Assembly (NCBI RefSeq): GCF_015354575.1 | Contig: NZ_JACAFQ010000004.1 | Span: 88,082 to 152,081, forward strand | Source of the DNA: Pseudomonas sp. UFMG81 | Lineage (GTDB): Bacteria > Pseudomonadota > Gammaproteobacteria > Pseudomonadales > Pseudomonadaceae | DNA length: 64,000 nucleotides | Reading direction: 5' to 3' | In this document: positions 48,783 to 57,276 of the stretch, one piece after another | How the letters are laid out: each line of letters begins with the position of its first letter | Position numbering within the stretch: the stretch's first letter is position 1 | Made by a program: the position numbers and the translations under genes | Notes under the pieces: generated by a model | The model's input: the letters and a program-made list of their open reading frames with translations, nothing else | What the model was told of the DNA's origin: nothing | Database searches by the model: none

Positions 48783-49222
48783 TCGGGGTGCCTTCGGGGG
48801 TGCGTAACGCCAAGCGCCGGCCGGGAATTCGGGGTGTATTGCATCGGCGGCCTGTACAGTGCAGTGCAGATTTCGCACCGCTGTGCATGGCTCAAAGTGT
48901 TCGACATTTTTACATTACGTGTCAGAAATCGCCAACACAGCACGAACCAGCGTCATGAATAATCACAAAATCGCTGCTTTACCGTCGGGGTTCGCCTCGC
49001 ACCTTCTTTCTGCCCGGTCGGCCGCCTTTGGTTCGGCCCCAGCATGGTTCAGTTCGTCCAGAGGGTTACCTCTGGCCGCGTAAGCAGGCCGCCACGGATG
49101 GCCTGCGTGTGCTCGTGCACACCTCCCTGCCCGCATTTTGCACTGATGTACAGGTGAGACCGATAACCATCGGGGTTTCACAGTTTTTCCTTGGATAAAA
49201 AGAAGCACGGGGTAAATAACTG
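48783..49222. promoter_or_regulatory. 440-base divergent regulatory region, MocR / permease
   Basis: The region includes TGCAGTGCAG near 48860, an AT-rich stretch GACATTTTTACATTACGTG near 48904 that could be a promoter, and an inverted repeat GCAGGCC ... GGCCTGC at 49085-49107 in the likely leader of the permease. A 41-codon frame at 48957-49082 is probably noise. The leader is unusually long for a permease gene. Confidence 0.4.
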
Positions 49223-50632
49223 ATGGACGCAACATCCACATCCACCACCGCGAACGGCGGGCATGAGAGCAAGCTCAGTGCCTCGCTCAAATCGCGCCAC
49301 CTGACGATGATGTCCATCGCCGGGGTGATCGGCGGCGCACTGTTCGTCGGTTCCGGCAGCGTCATCCACAGCGCCGGCCCGGCAGCCGTCCTGGCATACC
49401 TTGCTGGCGGCATCCTGGTGGTGCTGATCATGCGCATGCTCGGCGAAATGGCGACCTCCTCGCCGGACACCGGCTCGTTCTCCACCTACGCCGACCGCGC
49501 CATTGGCCGCTGGGCCGGTTTCACCATCGGCTGGCTGTACTGGTGGTACTGGGTGATCCTCATGGCCTGGGAAGCCTACGTGGCGGGCAAGATCCTGCAT
49601 GGCTTCTTCCCCGACGTCAGCGTCAACGTGTTCGTGCTGGCCACGACCCTGCTGCTGATCACCGTCAACTTCTTCAACGTCAAGCACTACGGCGAGTTCG
49701 AGTTCTGGTTCGCGCTGATCAAGGTGGTGGCGATCGTCTGCTTCCTGGTGGTGTGCACCGCGGCGGTGATGAACGTCTGGCAGTTCGGTGAAGTGCGCGG
49801 TATCACCCACCTGACCGCCGAAGGCTTCATGCCCAATGGCATCACCACGGTGATCGGTGCGCTGCTGGGGGTGATGTTCGCCTTCCTCGGTGCCGAGATC
49901 GTCACCATCGCCGCTTCCGAAGCCAAGGATCCGGCCACCCAGATCGTCAAGGCGACCAACTCGGTGGTGTGGCGGGTGTGCCTGTTCTACGTCGGTTCGA
50001 TCTTCCTGATCGTCTGCCTGGTGCCGTGGAACGACCCGCAGCTGGGCGTCTCCGGCTATGGCGCCTACCGCCGCACCCTGGAGCTGCTGGGCGTGCCCTA
50101 TGCCGAGCTGCTGATGAACTTCGTGGTGCTGACCTCGGTGAGCAGCTGCCTGATCTCCGGCCACTACACCGCCTCGCGCATGCTGTTCTCGCTGGCCCAG
50201 CGTGGTGACGCGCCGCGCCTGTTCAAGTTCACCCGCACCGGCACCGGCGTACCGGTGAACGCGATCATCGGTTCGTGCCTGGTGGCCGTGTTCTGCGCGC
50301 TGATCAACTTCAGCGACACCCTGCGCCCGAAAGACGTGCTGGACACCCTGATGAACACCACCGGCATGATCGCCCTGCTGGTGTACCTGGTGATCGCCTT
50401 CTCGCAGCTGCGCATGCGCCGCAAGCTGATCGCCGAGGGCAAGGAAGTACGCCTGAAGATGTGGCTGTTCCCGTGGCTGACCTACCTGGTGATCGCCTTC
50501 ATCGTTGCCGCCCTGGTGACCATGGCCTTCATGCCTGACTACCAGATCCTGGTGATCTCCACCGGCATTGCTGCCGCCGTGGTGGTGGCCATGGGCGTGG
50601 TGCACCAGATCCGTAGCGCCAAGCAGCACTAA
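49223..50632 (+). CDS. Amino acid permease (APC family, GABA-permease-like)
   Basis: A 469-residue transporter with twelve segments, beginning MDATSTSTTANGGHESKLSA. The APC signature is in SIAGVIGGALFVGSGSVI, and LGAEIVTIAASEAKDP is the helix-6/7 element of the AAT group including GabP, ProY and AroP. The divergent MocR regulator fits an amino acid or GABA permease. The ribosome site is poor (CGGGG), so the long leader may matter. A hairpin follows the stop. Confidence 0.88.
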   Translation: MDATSTSTTANGGHESKLSASLKSRHLTMMSIAGVIGGALFVGSGSVIHSAGPAAVLAYLAGGILVVLIMRMLGEMATSSPDTGSFSTYADRAIGRWAGFTIGWLYWWYWVILMAWEAYVAGKILHGFFPDVSVNVFVLATTLLLITVNFFNVKHYGEFEFWFALIKVVAIVCFLVVCTAAVMNVWQFGEVRGITHLTAEGFMPNGITTVIGALLGVMFAFLGAEIVTIAASEAKDPATQIVKATNSVVWRVCLFYVGSIFLIVCLVPWNDPQLGVSGYGAYRRTLELLGVPYAELLMNFVVLTSVSSCLISGHYTASRMLFSLAQRGDAPRLFKFTRTGTGVPVNAIIGSCLVAVFCALINFSDTLRPKDVLDTLMNTTGMIALLVYLVIAFSQLRMRRKLIAEGKEVRLKMWLFPWLTYLVIAFIVAALVTMAFMPDYQILVISTGIAAAVVVAMGVVHQIRSAKQH

Positions 50633-50635
50633 GCG

Positions 50636-50803
50636 TCATTCGCTTGCCAAAACGGCCGGCGTCCTTGTGGACCCGGCCGTTTCGCGTTGCTGGACCGGGG
50701 TGTTTTCCGTCGGCATGTGAAACCGCTGGTTCATCCAGGGCGAGCCGAGCAGGGCGGCAGCAGCGATCAAGGCGAGGATGGCCAGGACGAGGAATGTCTT
50801 CAT
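50636..50803 (-). CDS. Small single-span membrane protein, 55 residues (tentative)
   Basis: MKTFLVLAILALIAAAALLG followed by SPWMNQRFHMPTENT and a Thr/Arg-rich tail. The N-terminal helix is convincing, but the last 15 codons overlap the terminator hairpin at 50650-50682, and no good ribosome site precedes the start. It may be real with a shared DNA end, or chance. No function known. Confidence 0.4.
   Translation of the reverse strand: MKTFLVLAILALIAAAALLGSPWMNQRFHMPTENTPVQQRETAGSTRTPAVLASE
50650..50682 (+). terminator. Terminator of the permease gene
   Basis: Arms AAACGGCCGG and CCGGCCGTTT with a 13-base loop, 18 bases past the permease stop. The Ts are in the stem itself, so the strength is uncertain. 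Confidence 0.55.
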
Positions 50804-50884
50804 GGGGGCGCGCATACAGGAGGTGACTGCCAGCATAGGTGATCGGTTCCGATGCGATGGGCCCAACTGAATTTGCGAGACCTC

Positions 50885-50999
50885 TGTAGGAGCGGCCTTG
50901 TGTCGCGAAAGGGGCGCAAAGCGGCCCCAGACTTCAGCGATGTACCAAACATTGCAGGGCTGCCTTGCAGCCCTATCGCGGCACAAGGCCGCTCCTACA
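50885..50999. repeat. REP-pair element (TGTAGGAGCGGCC type), copy 3
   Basis: Ends TGTAGGAGCGGCCTTGTG and complement. The left inner part (GCGCAAAGCGGCCCCAG) resembles copies 1 and 2, while the right inner part differs (CTTGCAGCCCTATCGCGG). Confidence 0.85.
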
Positions 51000-51067
51000 G
51001 GCGATAGGGTCCGCGCAGCCGATACTTGGCGTATGCTCCACCCACTGCCCGCCAAAAGGAGCCGCCC

Positions 51068-51844
51068 ATGGCCTGGTCCGCCACCCAGTATTCGCTGTTC
51101 GAAGATGAACGTACCCGCGCTGTGCGCGACTTGCTGGCCGCCGTCCCCCCACGCCCGGTGCGCCATGCCACCGACCTGGGCTGCGGCCCCGGCAACTCCA
51201 CTGAAGTGCTGTTGCAGCGCTGCCCGGACGCCCAGGTGACTGCGCTGGACAGCGACAAGGACATGATCGACAAGGCCCGCGAGCGCAAGCGCCTGCATAT
51301 CCCGCGGGTGCGCTGCGAGATTGCCGACATCGCAGGTTGGTCCGCCCCCGAACCGCAGGACCTGATCCTGGCCAACGCCTCGTTGCAGTGGGTGCCCGAC
51401 CACGGTTCACTGTACCCGCACCTGGTGCGCCAGCTCAGCGAGGGTGGCAGCCTGGCCGTGCAGACCCCCGACAACCTCGACGAACCCGCCCACCGGCAAT
51501 TGCGCGAGATCGCCAGCCAGGGGCCCTGGGCCGAAAGATTCGCCGATTTCAGCTTGCCGCCGCGGCACAACGCGGCGTTCTACTACGACCTGCTCAGCCC
51601 GCTGTGCGCGCGGGTGGATGTGTGGCGCACCACCTATCACCACCCGCTGCCAGGTGGCGCCGAGGCGGTGGTGGAGTGGTTCAAGGGTTCGGCGTTGCGG
51701 CCATACCTGGCGCGGCTGGAGGAGCAGGAGCAGGCAGACTTCCTGCAGCTGTACCTGCAAGCGATGCAGCGCGACTACCCCGCAGCCACCGATGGCAAGG
51801 TGCTGTTGCCGTTCCCGCGGTTATTCGTGGTGGCGACGCGCTAG
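51068..51844 (+). CDS. tam: Trans-aconitate 2-methyltransferase
   Basis: A 258-residue SAM-dependent enzyme, MAWSATQYSLFEDERTRAVR, that methylates trans-aconitate and so removes an aconitase inhibitor. SAM motifs: TDLGCGPGNSTEVLL (I), TALDSDKDMIDKARER (II) and LILANASLQWVPDH (IV). The tail region ending VLLPFPRLFVVATR is typical of Tam. An AAAGGAG lies before the ATG. The stop overlaps the 3' end of the converging DUF2784 gene. Confidence 0.85.
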   Translation: MAWSATQYSLFEDERTRAVRDLLAAVPPRPVRHATDLGCGPGNSTEVLLQRCPDAQVTALDSDKDMIDKARERKRLHIPRVRCEIADIAGWSAPEPQDLILANASLQWVPDHGSLYPHLVRQLSEGGSLAVQTPDNLDEPAHRQLREIASQGPWAERFADFSLPPRHNAAFYYDLLSPLCARVDVWRTTYHHPLPGGAEAVVEWFKGSALRPYLARLEEQEQADFLQLYLQAMQRDYPAATDGKVLLPFPRLFVVATR

Positions 51845-52195
51845 GCGCCAGAGCACGTAGCCATACACGCCAAGGTTGAGCGCCAATACCAGGGCGCCGA
51901 GCCACAGTTGAACCCCCGGGGTCAGGCCGGCGGGGTAGATCAGCGGCCAGATGTAGTGCTCGACGAAGCCGCCCTGGTAGCCGGCGCTGCCAGCGGCGGC
52001 GCGCATGCGGTTCTCCCAGTCGGTCAGCGGGCATTCCAGGTGCAGCCCCTCCACGGCCAGGCCCCAGGCCAGGGCTGGCAGGTGGACCAGCAGTGCGCGG
52101 CGGCGCCAGAGCACCAGCAGGCCGCCGAACAGCACCAGCAGGATGAAGCTCAGGTGGAGCAGGACCAGCGCATCAGCGGCCAGGCGATAGGTCAT
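51821..52195 (-). CDS. DUF2784 membrane protein
   Basis: A 124-residue protein, MTYRLAADALVLLHLSFILL, with three to four hydrophobic segments. The family features are HLSFILLVLFGGLLVLW and LECPLTDWENRMRAAAG followed by GGFVEHYIWPLIYP. Function unknown. It starts 15 bases after the acyl-CoA dehydrogenase stop on the same strand and may be read with it. Confidence 0.85.
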   Translation of the reverse strand: MTYRLAADALVLLHLSFILLVLFGGLLVLWRRRALLVHLPALAWGLAVEGLHLECPLTDWENRMRAAAGSAGYQGGFVEHYIWPLIYPAGLTPGVQLWLGALVLALNLGVYGYVLWRLARRHHE

Positions 52196-52210
52196 GACGC
52201 CCCCTGGTCC

Positions 52211-53362
52211 TCACAGTGAATAATGCTTCAGCTCCCGGGCAATCAACATTCGCTGGATCTCGCTGGAACCCTCGTAGATCTGGGTGATCCGCGCATCCCG
52301 GTAATACTTCTCCACCGGGTAGTCCTCCAGGTACCCATACCCGCCATGCACCTGGATCGCCATCGAGCACACCCGCTCGGCCATCTCCGAGGCGAACAGC
52401 TTGGCCTGCGAGGCCTCTGACAGGCACGGTTTGCCCGCCGTGCGCAGGCGCGCGGCATGCAGGATCAGCAAGCGCGCGGCGTTGAGCTGCACCTGCATGT
52501 CCGCCAGCAGGTTGGCGATGCTCTGGTGCTCGTTGATTGGCTTGCCGAACTGAATCCGCTCGCGCGAGTACGCAAGCGCCGCCTCGAACGCTGCACGGGC
52601 GATGCCCAGCGCCTGGGCAGCGATGCCGATACGCCCGCCTTCGAGGTTGGACAGGGCGATGGCCAGCCCTTTGCCACGCTCGCCCAGCAGGTTGGCCGCC
52701 GGAATGCGGCAGTTGTCCAGGGTCACGGCGCAGGTGTCGGAGGCACGGATCCCCATCTTGTGCTCGCTGCGGTCGACCTTGAACCCCGGGTTGTCGGTGG
52801 GCACCAGGAACGCCGACAGGCCTTTCTTGCCCAGCTCAGGGTCGGTCACGGCAAACACGATGGCCAGCTTCGCCCGGCGGGCGTTGCTGACGAACTGCTT
52901 GGCACCGTTGATCACCCACTGGCCCTCGATCAGCTCGGCGCGGGTGCGCAGGTTGTGGGCTTCGGAGCCCGCCTGGGGTTCGGTCAGGCAGAAGCAGCCG
53001 ATCACTTCGCCGCTGGCCAGCTTCGGTAGCCAGGCCTGCTGCTGTTCGGGGCTGCCATAGGCCAGCAGCGGGCCGCAGCCCACCGAGTTGTGGATGCTCA
53101 TCAGCGCCCCGACGGCGCCATCGCCGGCGGAGATTTCCTCCACCGCCAGGGCATAGGCGACATAGTCGGTGTAGCTGCCGCCGAACTGCTCCGGCGCGAC
53201 CATGCCGAGCAGGCCCAGTTCGCCCATCTTGCGCACCACGTCATCATCGATCCAGCCGGCCTTCTCCCAGGCCTGGGCATGCGGTGCGATCTCGCCGCGG
53301 GCAAAATCCCGGGCCATGTCGCGGATCATGATCTGCTCTTCGCTCAGTTCCAGGTCTTGCAT
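52211..53362 (-). CDS. Acyl-CoA dehydrogenase (isobutyryl/2-methylacyl type)
   Basis: A 383-residue FAD enzyme, [20 protein letters not shown], that inserts a double bond into short branched acyl-CoAs. FAD and substrate motifs are [13 protein letters not shown] and the catalytic Glu in [16 protein letters not shown], placed as in isobutyryl-CoA and short-chain dehydrogenases. The next gene upstream is a 3-hydroxyisobutyryl-CoA hydrolase, 16 bases away, so the pair probably performs two steps of valine breakdown. The precise chain specificity is inferred from context. Confidence 0.88.
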   Translation of the reverse strand: MQDLELSEEQIMIRDMARDFARGEIAPHAQAWEKAGWIDDDVVRKMGELGLLGMVAPEQFGGSYTDYVAYALAVEEISAGDGAVGALMSIHNSVGCGPLLAYGSPEQQQAWLPKLASGEVIGCFCLTEPQAGSEAHNLRTRAELIEGQWVINGAKQFVSNARRAKLAIVFAVTDPELGKKGLSAFLVPTDNPGFKVDRSEHKMGIRASDTCAVTLDNCRIPAANLLGERGKGLAIALSNLEGGRIGIAAQALGIARAAFEAALAYSRERIQFGKPINEHQSIANLLADMQVQLNAARLLILHAARLRTAGKPCLSEASQAKLFASEMAERVCSMAIQVHGGYGYLEDYPVEKYYRDARITQIYEGSSEIQRMLIARELKHYSL

Positions 53363-53378
53363 CTGCGTACTCCCGGGC

Positions 53379-54449
53379 CTACAGCCCCTCGAAGAATTGG
53401 TCGACCCGCTGGCGGCTCAGGCCCGCCAGGGTCGGCGGGTTCCAGCGCGGCTGCTTGTCCTTGTCGATGATCAGGGCGCGCACGCCCTCGATGATGTCGC
53501 CGTACTCGAACCACTGGCGGTCGATGTGCAGCTCCATGGCGAAGCAGGCTTCCAGCGTGAGCGCCCGGCCCCGGCGCAGCAGCTCCAGGGTCACCGCCAT
53601 TGCCAGCGGCGAGCGGGTCTGCAGCAGGTCGGCAGTGTCCAGCGCCCATTGATGGCTGTCGCCGATGCTCACCGCACGCAGTTGTTCGATGATGCTGGGC
53701 AGGTCGGGCAGGGCGAAGAAGTGGTCGATCACCGGGCGCAGCTTTGCCAGCGGCGCGTCGTCGAGCACCTGGGTGCCGAGCTTGGCCAGCAGGCCTTGCA
53801 GGTCCTTGAGTGGGTGTTCGCCGAACACCAGGCGGTCCAGGCCTTCATCCAGCGCGGCCAGCTGGTCGCTGCCCAGGTACCAGTCGGCCAGGCCGCAGTA
53901 CAGGGCATCGGCGGCCTTGATCTGGGTACCGCTGACACCCAGGTAGATGCCCAGCTCACCGGGCACGCGAGACAGGAAGTAACTGCCGCCGACATCCGGG
54001 AAGTAGCCGATGCCCACCTCCGGCATGCCCAGGCGGCTGCGTTCGGTGACGATGCGCAGGTCGCAGCCCTGGGCCAGACCCATGCCGCCGCCCAGGGTGA
54101 AGCCGTCCATCAGCACCAGCACCGGCTTGCGGTAGCGGTGGATACACAGGTCCAGGGCGTATTCCTCTTCGAAGAACGTTTCGTGCAGTGTTTCACCGGC
54201 CTTGAAGCTGTCGTGCAGCGAGCGGATGTCGCCACCGGCACAGAAGCCCTTGGGGCCTTCGCCGCGCAGCACCACCGCCTGCACCTGTGGGTCCTGCGCC
54301 CAGCGGTCGAGGTGCTGTTGCAGGCTGCGGACCATGTCCAGGGTGAGGGCGTTGAGCCCGGCGGGGCGGTTGAGGGTGAGGTGGCCAATATGGTTGCGGA
54401 CCTCGGCCAGTACCTGATCCGTTGCCGAGGATTGAGCGTGCGCGGTCAT
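53379..54449 (-). CDS. 3-hydroxyisobutyryl-CoA hydrolase (crotonase family)
   Basis: A 356-residue crotonase-fold enzyme, [20 protein letters not shown]. It has the long form typical of HIBCH: the oxyanion-hole region [15 protein letters not shown], and [20 protein letters not shown] then [19 protein letters not shown] containing the catalytic Glu and Asp. The C-terminal helical part (EFGDI-like [22 protein letters not shown]) is shared with human HIBCH. Cleaves CoA from 3-hydroxyisobutyrate in valine catabolism. An inverted repeat TTTGCC ... GGCAAA lies in its upstream region at 54533-54551. Confidence 0.85.
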   Translation of the reverse strand: MTAHAQSSATDQVLAEVRNHIGHLTLNRPAGLNALTLDMVRSLQQHLDRWAQDPQVQAVVLRGEGPKGFCAGGDIRSLHDSFKAGETLHETFFEEEYALDLCIHRYRKPVLVLMDGFTLGGGMGLAQGCDLRIVTERSRLGMPEVGIGYFPDVGGSYFLSRVPGELGIYLGVSGTQIKAADALYCGLADWYLGSDQLAALDEGLDRLVFGEHPLKDLQGLLAKLGTQVLDDAPLAKLRPVIDHFFALPDLPSIIEQLRAVSIGDSHQWALDTADLLQTRSPLAMAVTLELLRRGRALTLEACFAMELHIDRQWFEYGDIIEGVRALIIDKDKQPRWNPPTLAGLSRQRVDQFFEGL

Positions 54450-54532
54450 CGCGGTCTCCCTGCTTTGTTATTGATTTTCCAGATGAAGTCTGGAGGGCGC
54501 GGGCGGATCGCAGGATCCTGTCATGCGAATTT

Positions 54533-54555
54533 GCCTTGCACAATCGGCAAATATG
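54533..54555. promoter_or_regulatory. Inverted repeat upstream of the valine-catabolism pair
   Basis: TTTGCC, a ten-base spacer, then GGCAAA, in the 212-base gap before the hydrolase gene. Candidate operator for an unknown repressor. No gene is seen in the gap. Confidence 0.35.
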
Positions 54556-54661
54556 CAGGGCTAAACTGCATTTTTGTCTGATGAGCGTCCTCCGGGCCGG
54601 TCGGCTCACTTTAACCCTGGAACGCCCACAGGCAACAGGTTCCTCATGCGTGGCAAGCGCA

Positions 54662-56050
54662 TCAGCGGGTGGCGGTCTGTTCCCAGCCACCGCCCAGTGC
54701 CGTGTACAGGTTCACCTCGGCCACCAGCTGCGCCAGCCGGTCGCCGATCAGCCCCTGCTGGGCGCTGAACAGCTCGCGTTGGGCATCGAGGAAGGTCAGG
54801 CTGCTGTCAACGCCGGTGCGGTAGCGGTTCTGCGCCAGGTCGTAGTAGCGCTGGCTGGCCGCCACCAGGTCGCGCTGGGCCTGCAGTTGGCGCTGGTAGG
54901 TGGCACGCGCGGCGAGGCCGTCGGCCACTTCCTGGAACGCTGCCTGGATGGCCTTTTCGTACTGGGCCACCTGGATCGCCTTTTGCAGCCGGGCATAGTC
55001 CAGGCTGGCCTTCAGGCTGCCGGCGTTGAACAGCGGCAGGCTTACTTGCGGCTGGAACAGCCAGCTCCCCGAACCGCCGTCGAACAACCCGGACAACGCC
55101 AGGCTGGAGCTGCCGGCATTGGCGGTCAGGCTGATGCTGGGGAAGAACGCCGCCCGTGCCGCGCCGATGTCGGCATTGGCCGCCAGCAGGCGGTGCTCGG
55201 CCTGACGGATGTCCGGGCGCCGCTGCAACAGCTGCGAAGGCAGCCCGGCCGGCACTTGCGCGACCTGCTCGCTGGCCAGGGTCATGCCGGGCAGGTCCGG
55301 CGCCACCTCACCGCCCACCAACAGGGTCAGTTGGTTGAGGTCCTGTGCGGCCAGGCGCCGGTAACGGGCCACGGCGGCGCGGGTGCTGTCGACCCGGGTC
55401 TGGGCCTGGATCTGCTCGAGCGCCGACAGGCTGCCAGCACGGCGCTGGCGGGTGGTCAGGCGCAGGCTCTGCTGGTCGGCGGCCAGGGTGCGCAGGGCCA
55501 GGTCGAGCAGCTCCTGGTCGGCGCGCCAGGTCAGGTAGGTCGTGGCCACGCTCGCCACCAGGCTCAGCTGTGCGCCCTGGCGGGCCTCGTCGGTGGCCAG
55601 GTAAGTCTGCAAGGCTTGCTCGCTGGCGCTGCGCACTCGGCCGAACAGGTCTAGCTCATACGCACTGACGCCCAGGTTGGCGGTGTAGGTCGACTTGATC
55701 ATCCCGTCGCGGCCGGTCACGCGCCGTGGCAGGTATTGGCGCTGACCGTTGGCATTGGCCGTAACCGCCGGCAGCAGCGCGGCGCGGCGGATACGGTATT
55801 GGGCGCGGCTGGCCTCGACGTTGAGCAACGCCACCCGCAGGTCACGGTTGTTGGCCAGTGCCGCCTCGATCAGCTGGCGTAGCGCCGGGTCCTGGAACAC
55901 CTGCGCCGGTACCTCGCCGCGATCGCTTGCGGGGTAGGCCGGGCCACCGGGGTACTGGCCTGCCATGGGGGCTGGCGGGCGCTGGTAGTCGGGTATCAGG
56001 CTGCAGCCGGCCAGGGCCGCGGCCAGCAGGGTGAGGGTCAATCCACGCAT
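54662..56050 (-). CDS. NodT-type outer membrane factor lipoprotein (lipopeptide export)
   Basis: A 462-residue outer membrane channel, [16 protein letters not shown], with a lipobox Cys at about residue 16 and the start [12 protein letters not shown], typical of NodT/OprM-type RND factors. Internal duplicated helical hairpins are seen at [20 protein letters not shown] and [18 protein letters not shown]. It works with a periplasmic adaptor and pump; none adjoins it. Genes of this type stand directly before the LuxR regulator and the first NRPS in several Pseudomonas cyclic-lipopeptide loci, where the MacAB pump lies after the last NRPS. It follows the LuxR gene by 19 bases on the same strand. 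Confidence 0.88.
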   Translation of the reverse strand: MRGLTLTLLAAALAGCSLIPDYQRPPAPMAGQYPGGPAYPASDRGEVPAQVFQDPALRQLIEAALANNRDLRVALLNVEASRAQYRIRRAALLPAVTANANGQRQYLPRRVTGRDGMIKSTYTANLGVSAYELDLFGRVRSASEQALQTYLATDEARQGAQLSLVASVATTYLTWRADQELLDLALRTLAADQQSLRLTTRQRRAGSLSALEQIQAQTRVDSTRAAVARYRRLAAQDLNQLTLLVGGEVAPDLPGMTLASEQVAQVPAGLPSQLLQRRPDIRQAEHRLLAANADIGAARAAFFPSISLTANAGSSSLALSGLFDGGSGSWLFQPQVSLPLFNAGSLKASLDYARLQKAIQVAQYEKAIQAAFQEVADGLAARATYQRQLQAQRDLVAASQRYYDLAQNRYRTGVDSSLTFLDAQRELFSAQQGLIGDRLAQLVAEVNLYTALGGGWEQTATR

Positions 56051-56069
56051 GGCGCACTCTCTTGAAAGT

Positions 56070-56852
56070 TCAGGCGCCGGCCATCCACCTGGCCAGCCCG
56101 TGGCGGCCACTGACACCGAGCTTGGCCGTGGCGCGTTTGAGGTAGGTTTCCACCGAGCTGTTCTTGACGTTCAGCCGTTGCGCCATCTGCGGCACGGTGC
56201 CCCCGGTCAGCAGCCCCAGGCAGACTTCCTGCTCGCGCGCCGAGAGGCTGATCGCGCCGCGGGCCAGGCGTGCGCCGAACGCCACGCGCAGCGCATCCTG
56301 CGCCAGGTCAGGCAGGGCCTGGCCAAGGTGGCGCGGTTGCTGGTCGCGAAGGTCCTGGGCGTGCTGTTCGAGCAGCGGCAGCAGCGTGTCGGAGAGGCTC
56401 TTGAGCAGCGACAGTTCGCTCAGGGTGAAGGCCCGCTGTGCGAGCAGCCGGTGGCAGCGGATCACCCAGCGACGGTCGCCGTTGCTGGACACCAGGTGGC
56501 ACTGGTGGGCGCTGTGCCCCAGGTGCTGGCGGCCCAGCGGGCGACGGGTGTGGACCAGCACCGGGTCATGCATCTCAAGGATGCTCGGCAGCAAGGCCGG
56601 GTGCGGGGCATCCCCCGGATCGCAGGGGTCGCCCGTGCCGGCGCAGCCCAGCAGGCTGATGTGTTCGACCCGGGCCTCGCGGCTGTCGAGGGTCCATTCG
56701 CTGAGGTCCAGTCGATGGATGGGCACCAGGGCATCGACCAGTTGGAGCATCTGCCCGGCAAAGTCATCGTCGCCACTGCTGGCCACCAGTTCGCCCAGTT
56801 GCAGGTACAGGTGCGGGGCTGGGTGTCGCGTCAGGCTGTCGGTCAGCTTCAT
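56070..56852 (-). CDS. LuxR family regulator of the lipopeptide NRPS
   Basis: A 260-residue regulator, [20 protein letters not shown], ending in a LuxR-type helix-turn-helix ([20 protein letters not shown], then [19 protein letters not shown]). It lacks an N-acyl-homoserine-lactone domain of the usual kind; this is the pattern of regulators such as ViscAR, MassAR, EtlR and XtlR beside lipopeptide genes. The ATG at 56852 is preceded by the RsmA/E-type site at 56861-56870 overlapping its ribosome site, which would place it under GacS/GacA control. Divergent from the NRPS gene. Confidence 0.88.
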   Translation of the reverse strand: MKLTDSLTRHPAPHLYLQLGELVASSGDDDFAGQMLQLVDALVPIHRLDLSEWTLDSREARVEHISLLGCAGTGDPCDPGDAPHPALLPSILEMHDPVLVHTRRPLGRQHLGHSAHQCHLVSSNGDRRWVIRCHRLLAQRAFTLSELSLLKSLSDTLLPLLEQHAQDLRDQQPRHLGQALPDLAQDALRVAFGARLARGAISLSAREQEVCLGLLTGGTVPQMAQRLNVKNSSVETYLKRATAKLGVSGRHGLARWMAGA

Positions 56853-57276
56853 AGAGGTGTTCTTCCTTGATTCGCGGTATTCGGTGGGTGGTCTCGTGGT
56901 CGAGTCCTCTCCTGCGGTGATGGGGTGGCGGTATTCAAACCGAGGGGGTAGGGGGCGTCTGTAATGGAATAGGGGGACAGAAAACGCCATGTGCGTCGCG
57001 TTGGCCACGGGCCTGTGATCGTAAGGGCGAACAGGGGAGCGAGCAGGAAGTCGGCGAATTGACGTCAATACGCCGTGATTTGTCGGATTTTTACGTCAGC
57101 GCTATGGGGCGTGCGTGGGCGGCGGCGCCTTGCTTTAGCGATTTTCCTACAGAAAAATCAGCCACTTGAGTCGGAAAAAATCAGGCCTCGGTGCTGTCCG
57201 GGTTTCGGGGGCCATACAGTCGGCCAGGGGCGATGCTTGAATCCGCGGACGATCAACCGCAAGGATGCCCCGGCCC
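56853..57276. promoter_or_regulatory. Divergent control region, luxR / NRPS
   Basis: A 424-base gap without a gene. It contains the palindrome TGACGTCA (57060-57067) with a second half-site TACGTCA (57092-57098), and an inverted repeat GATTTT-CCTACAG-AAAAATC (57138-57157), candidates for LuxR binding sites. The stretch CAAGGA at 57260-57265 is a second RsmA/E-like core just before the NRPS start. Confidence 0.5.
56861..56870 (-). promoter_or_regulatory. RsmA/RsmE binding site over the luxR ribosome site
   Basis: Reverse strand TCAAGGAAGA fits the consensus A/U-CANGGA-N-G-U/A at every position. It includes the Shine-Dalgarno sequence (GGAAG, ten bases before the ATG), so RsmA or RsmE would block translation until GacA-driven sRNAs remove it. 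Confidence 0.7.

Noticed and set aside
48957..49082. A 41-codon frame in the MocR-permease gap as a possible leader peptide
   Set aside because: No ribosome site, a composition typical of chance frames, and no run of regulatory codons.
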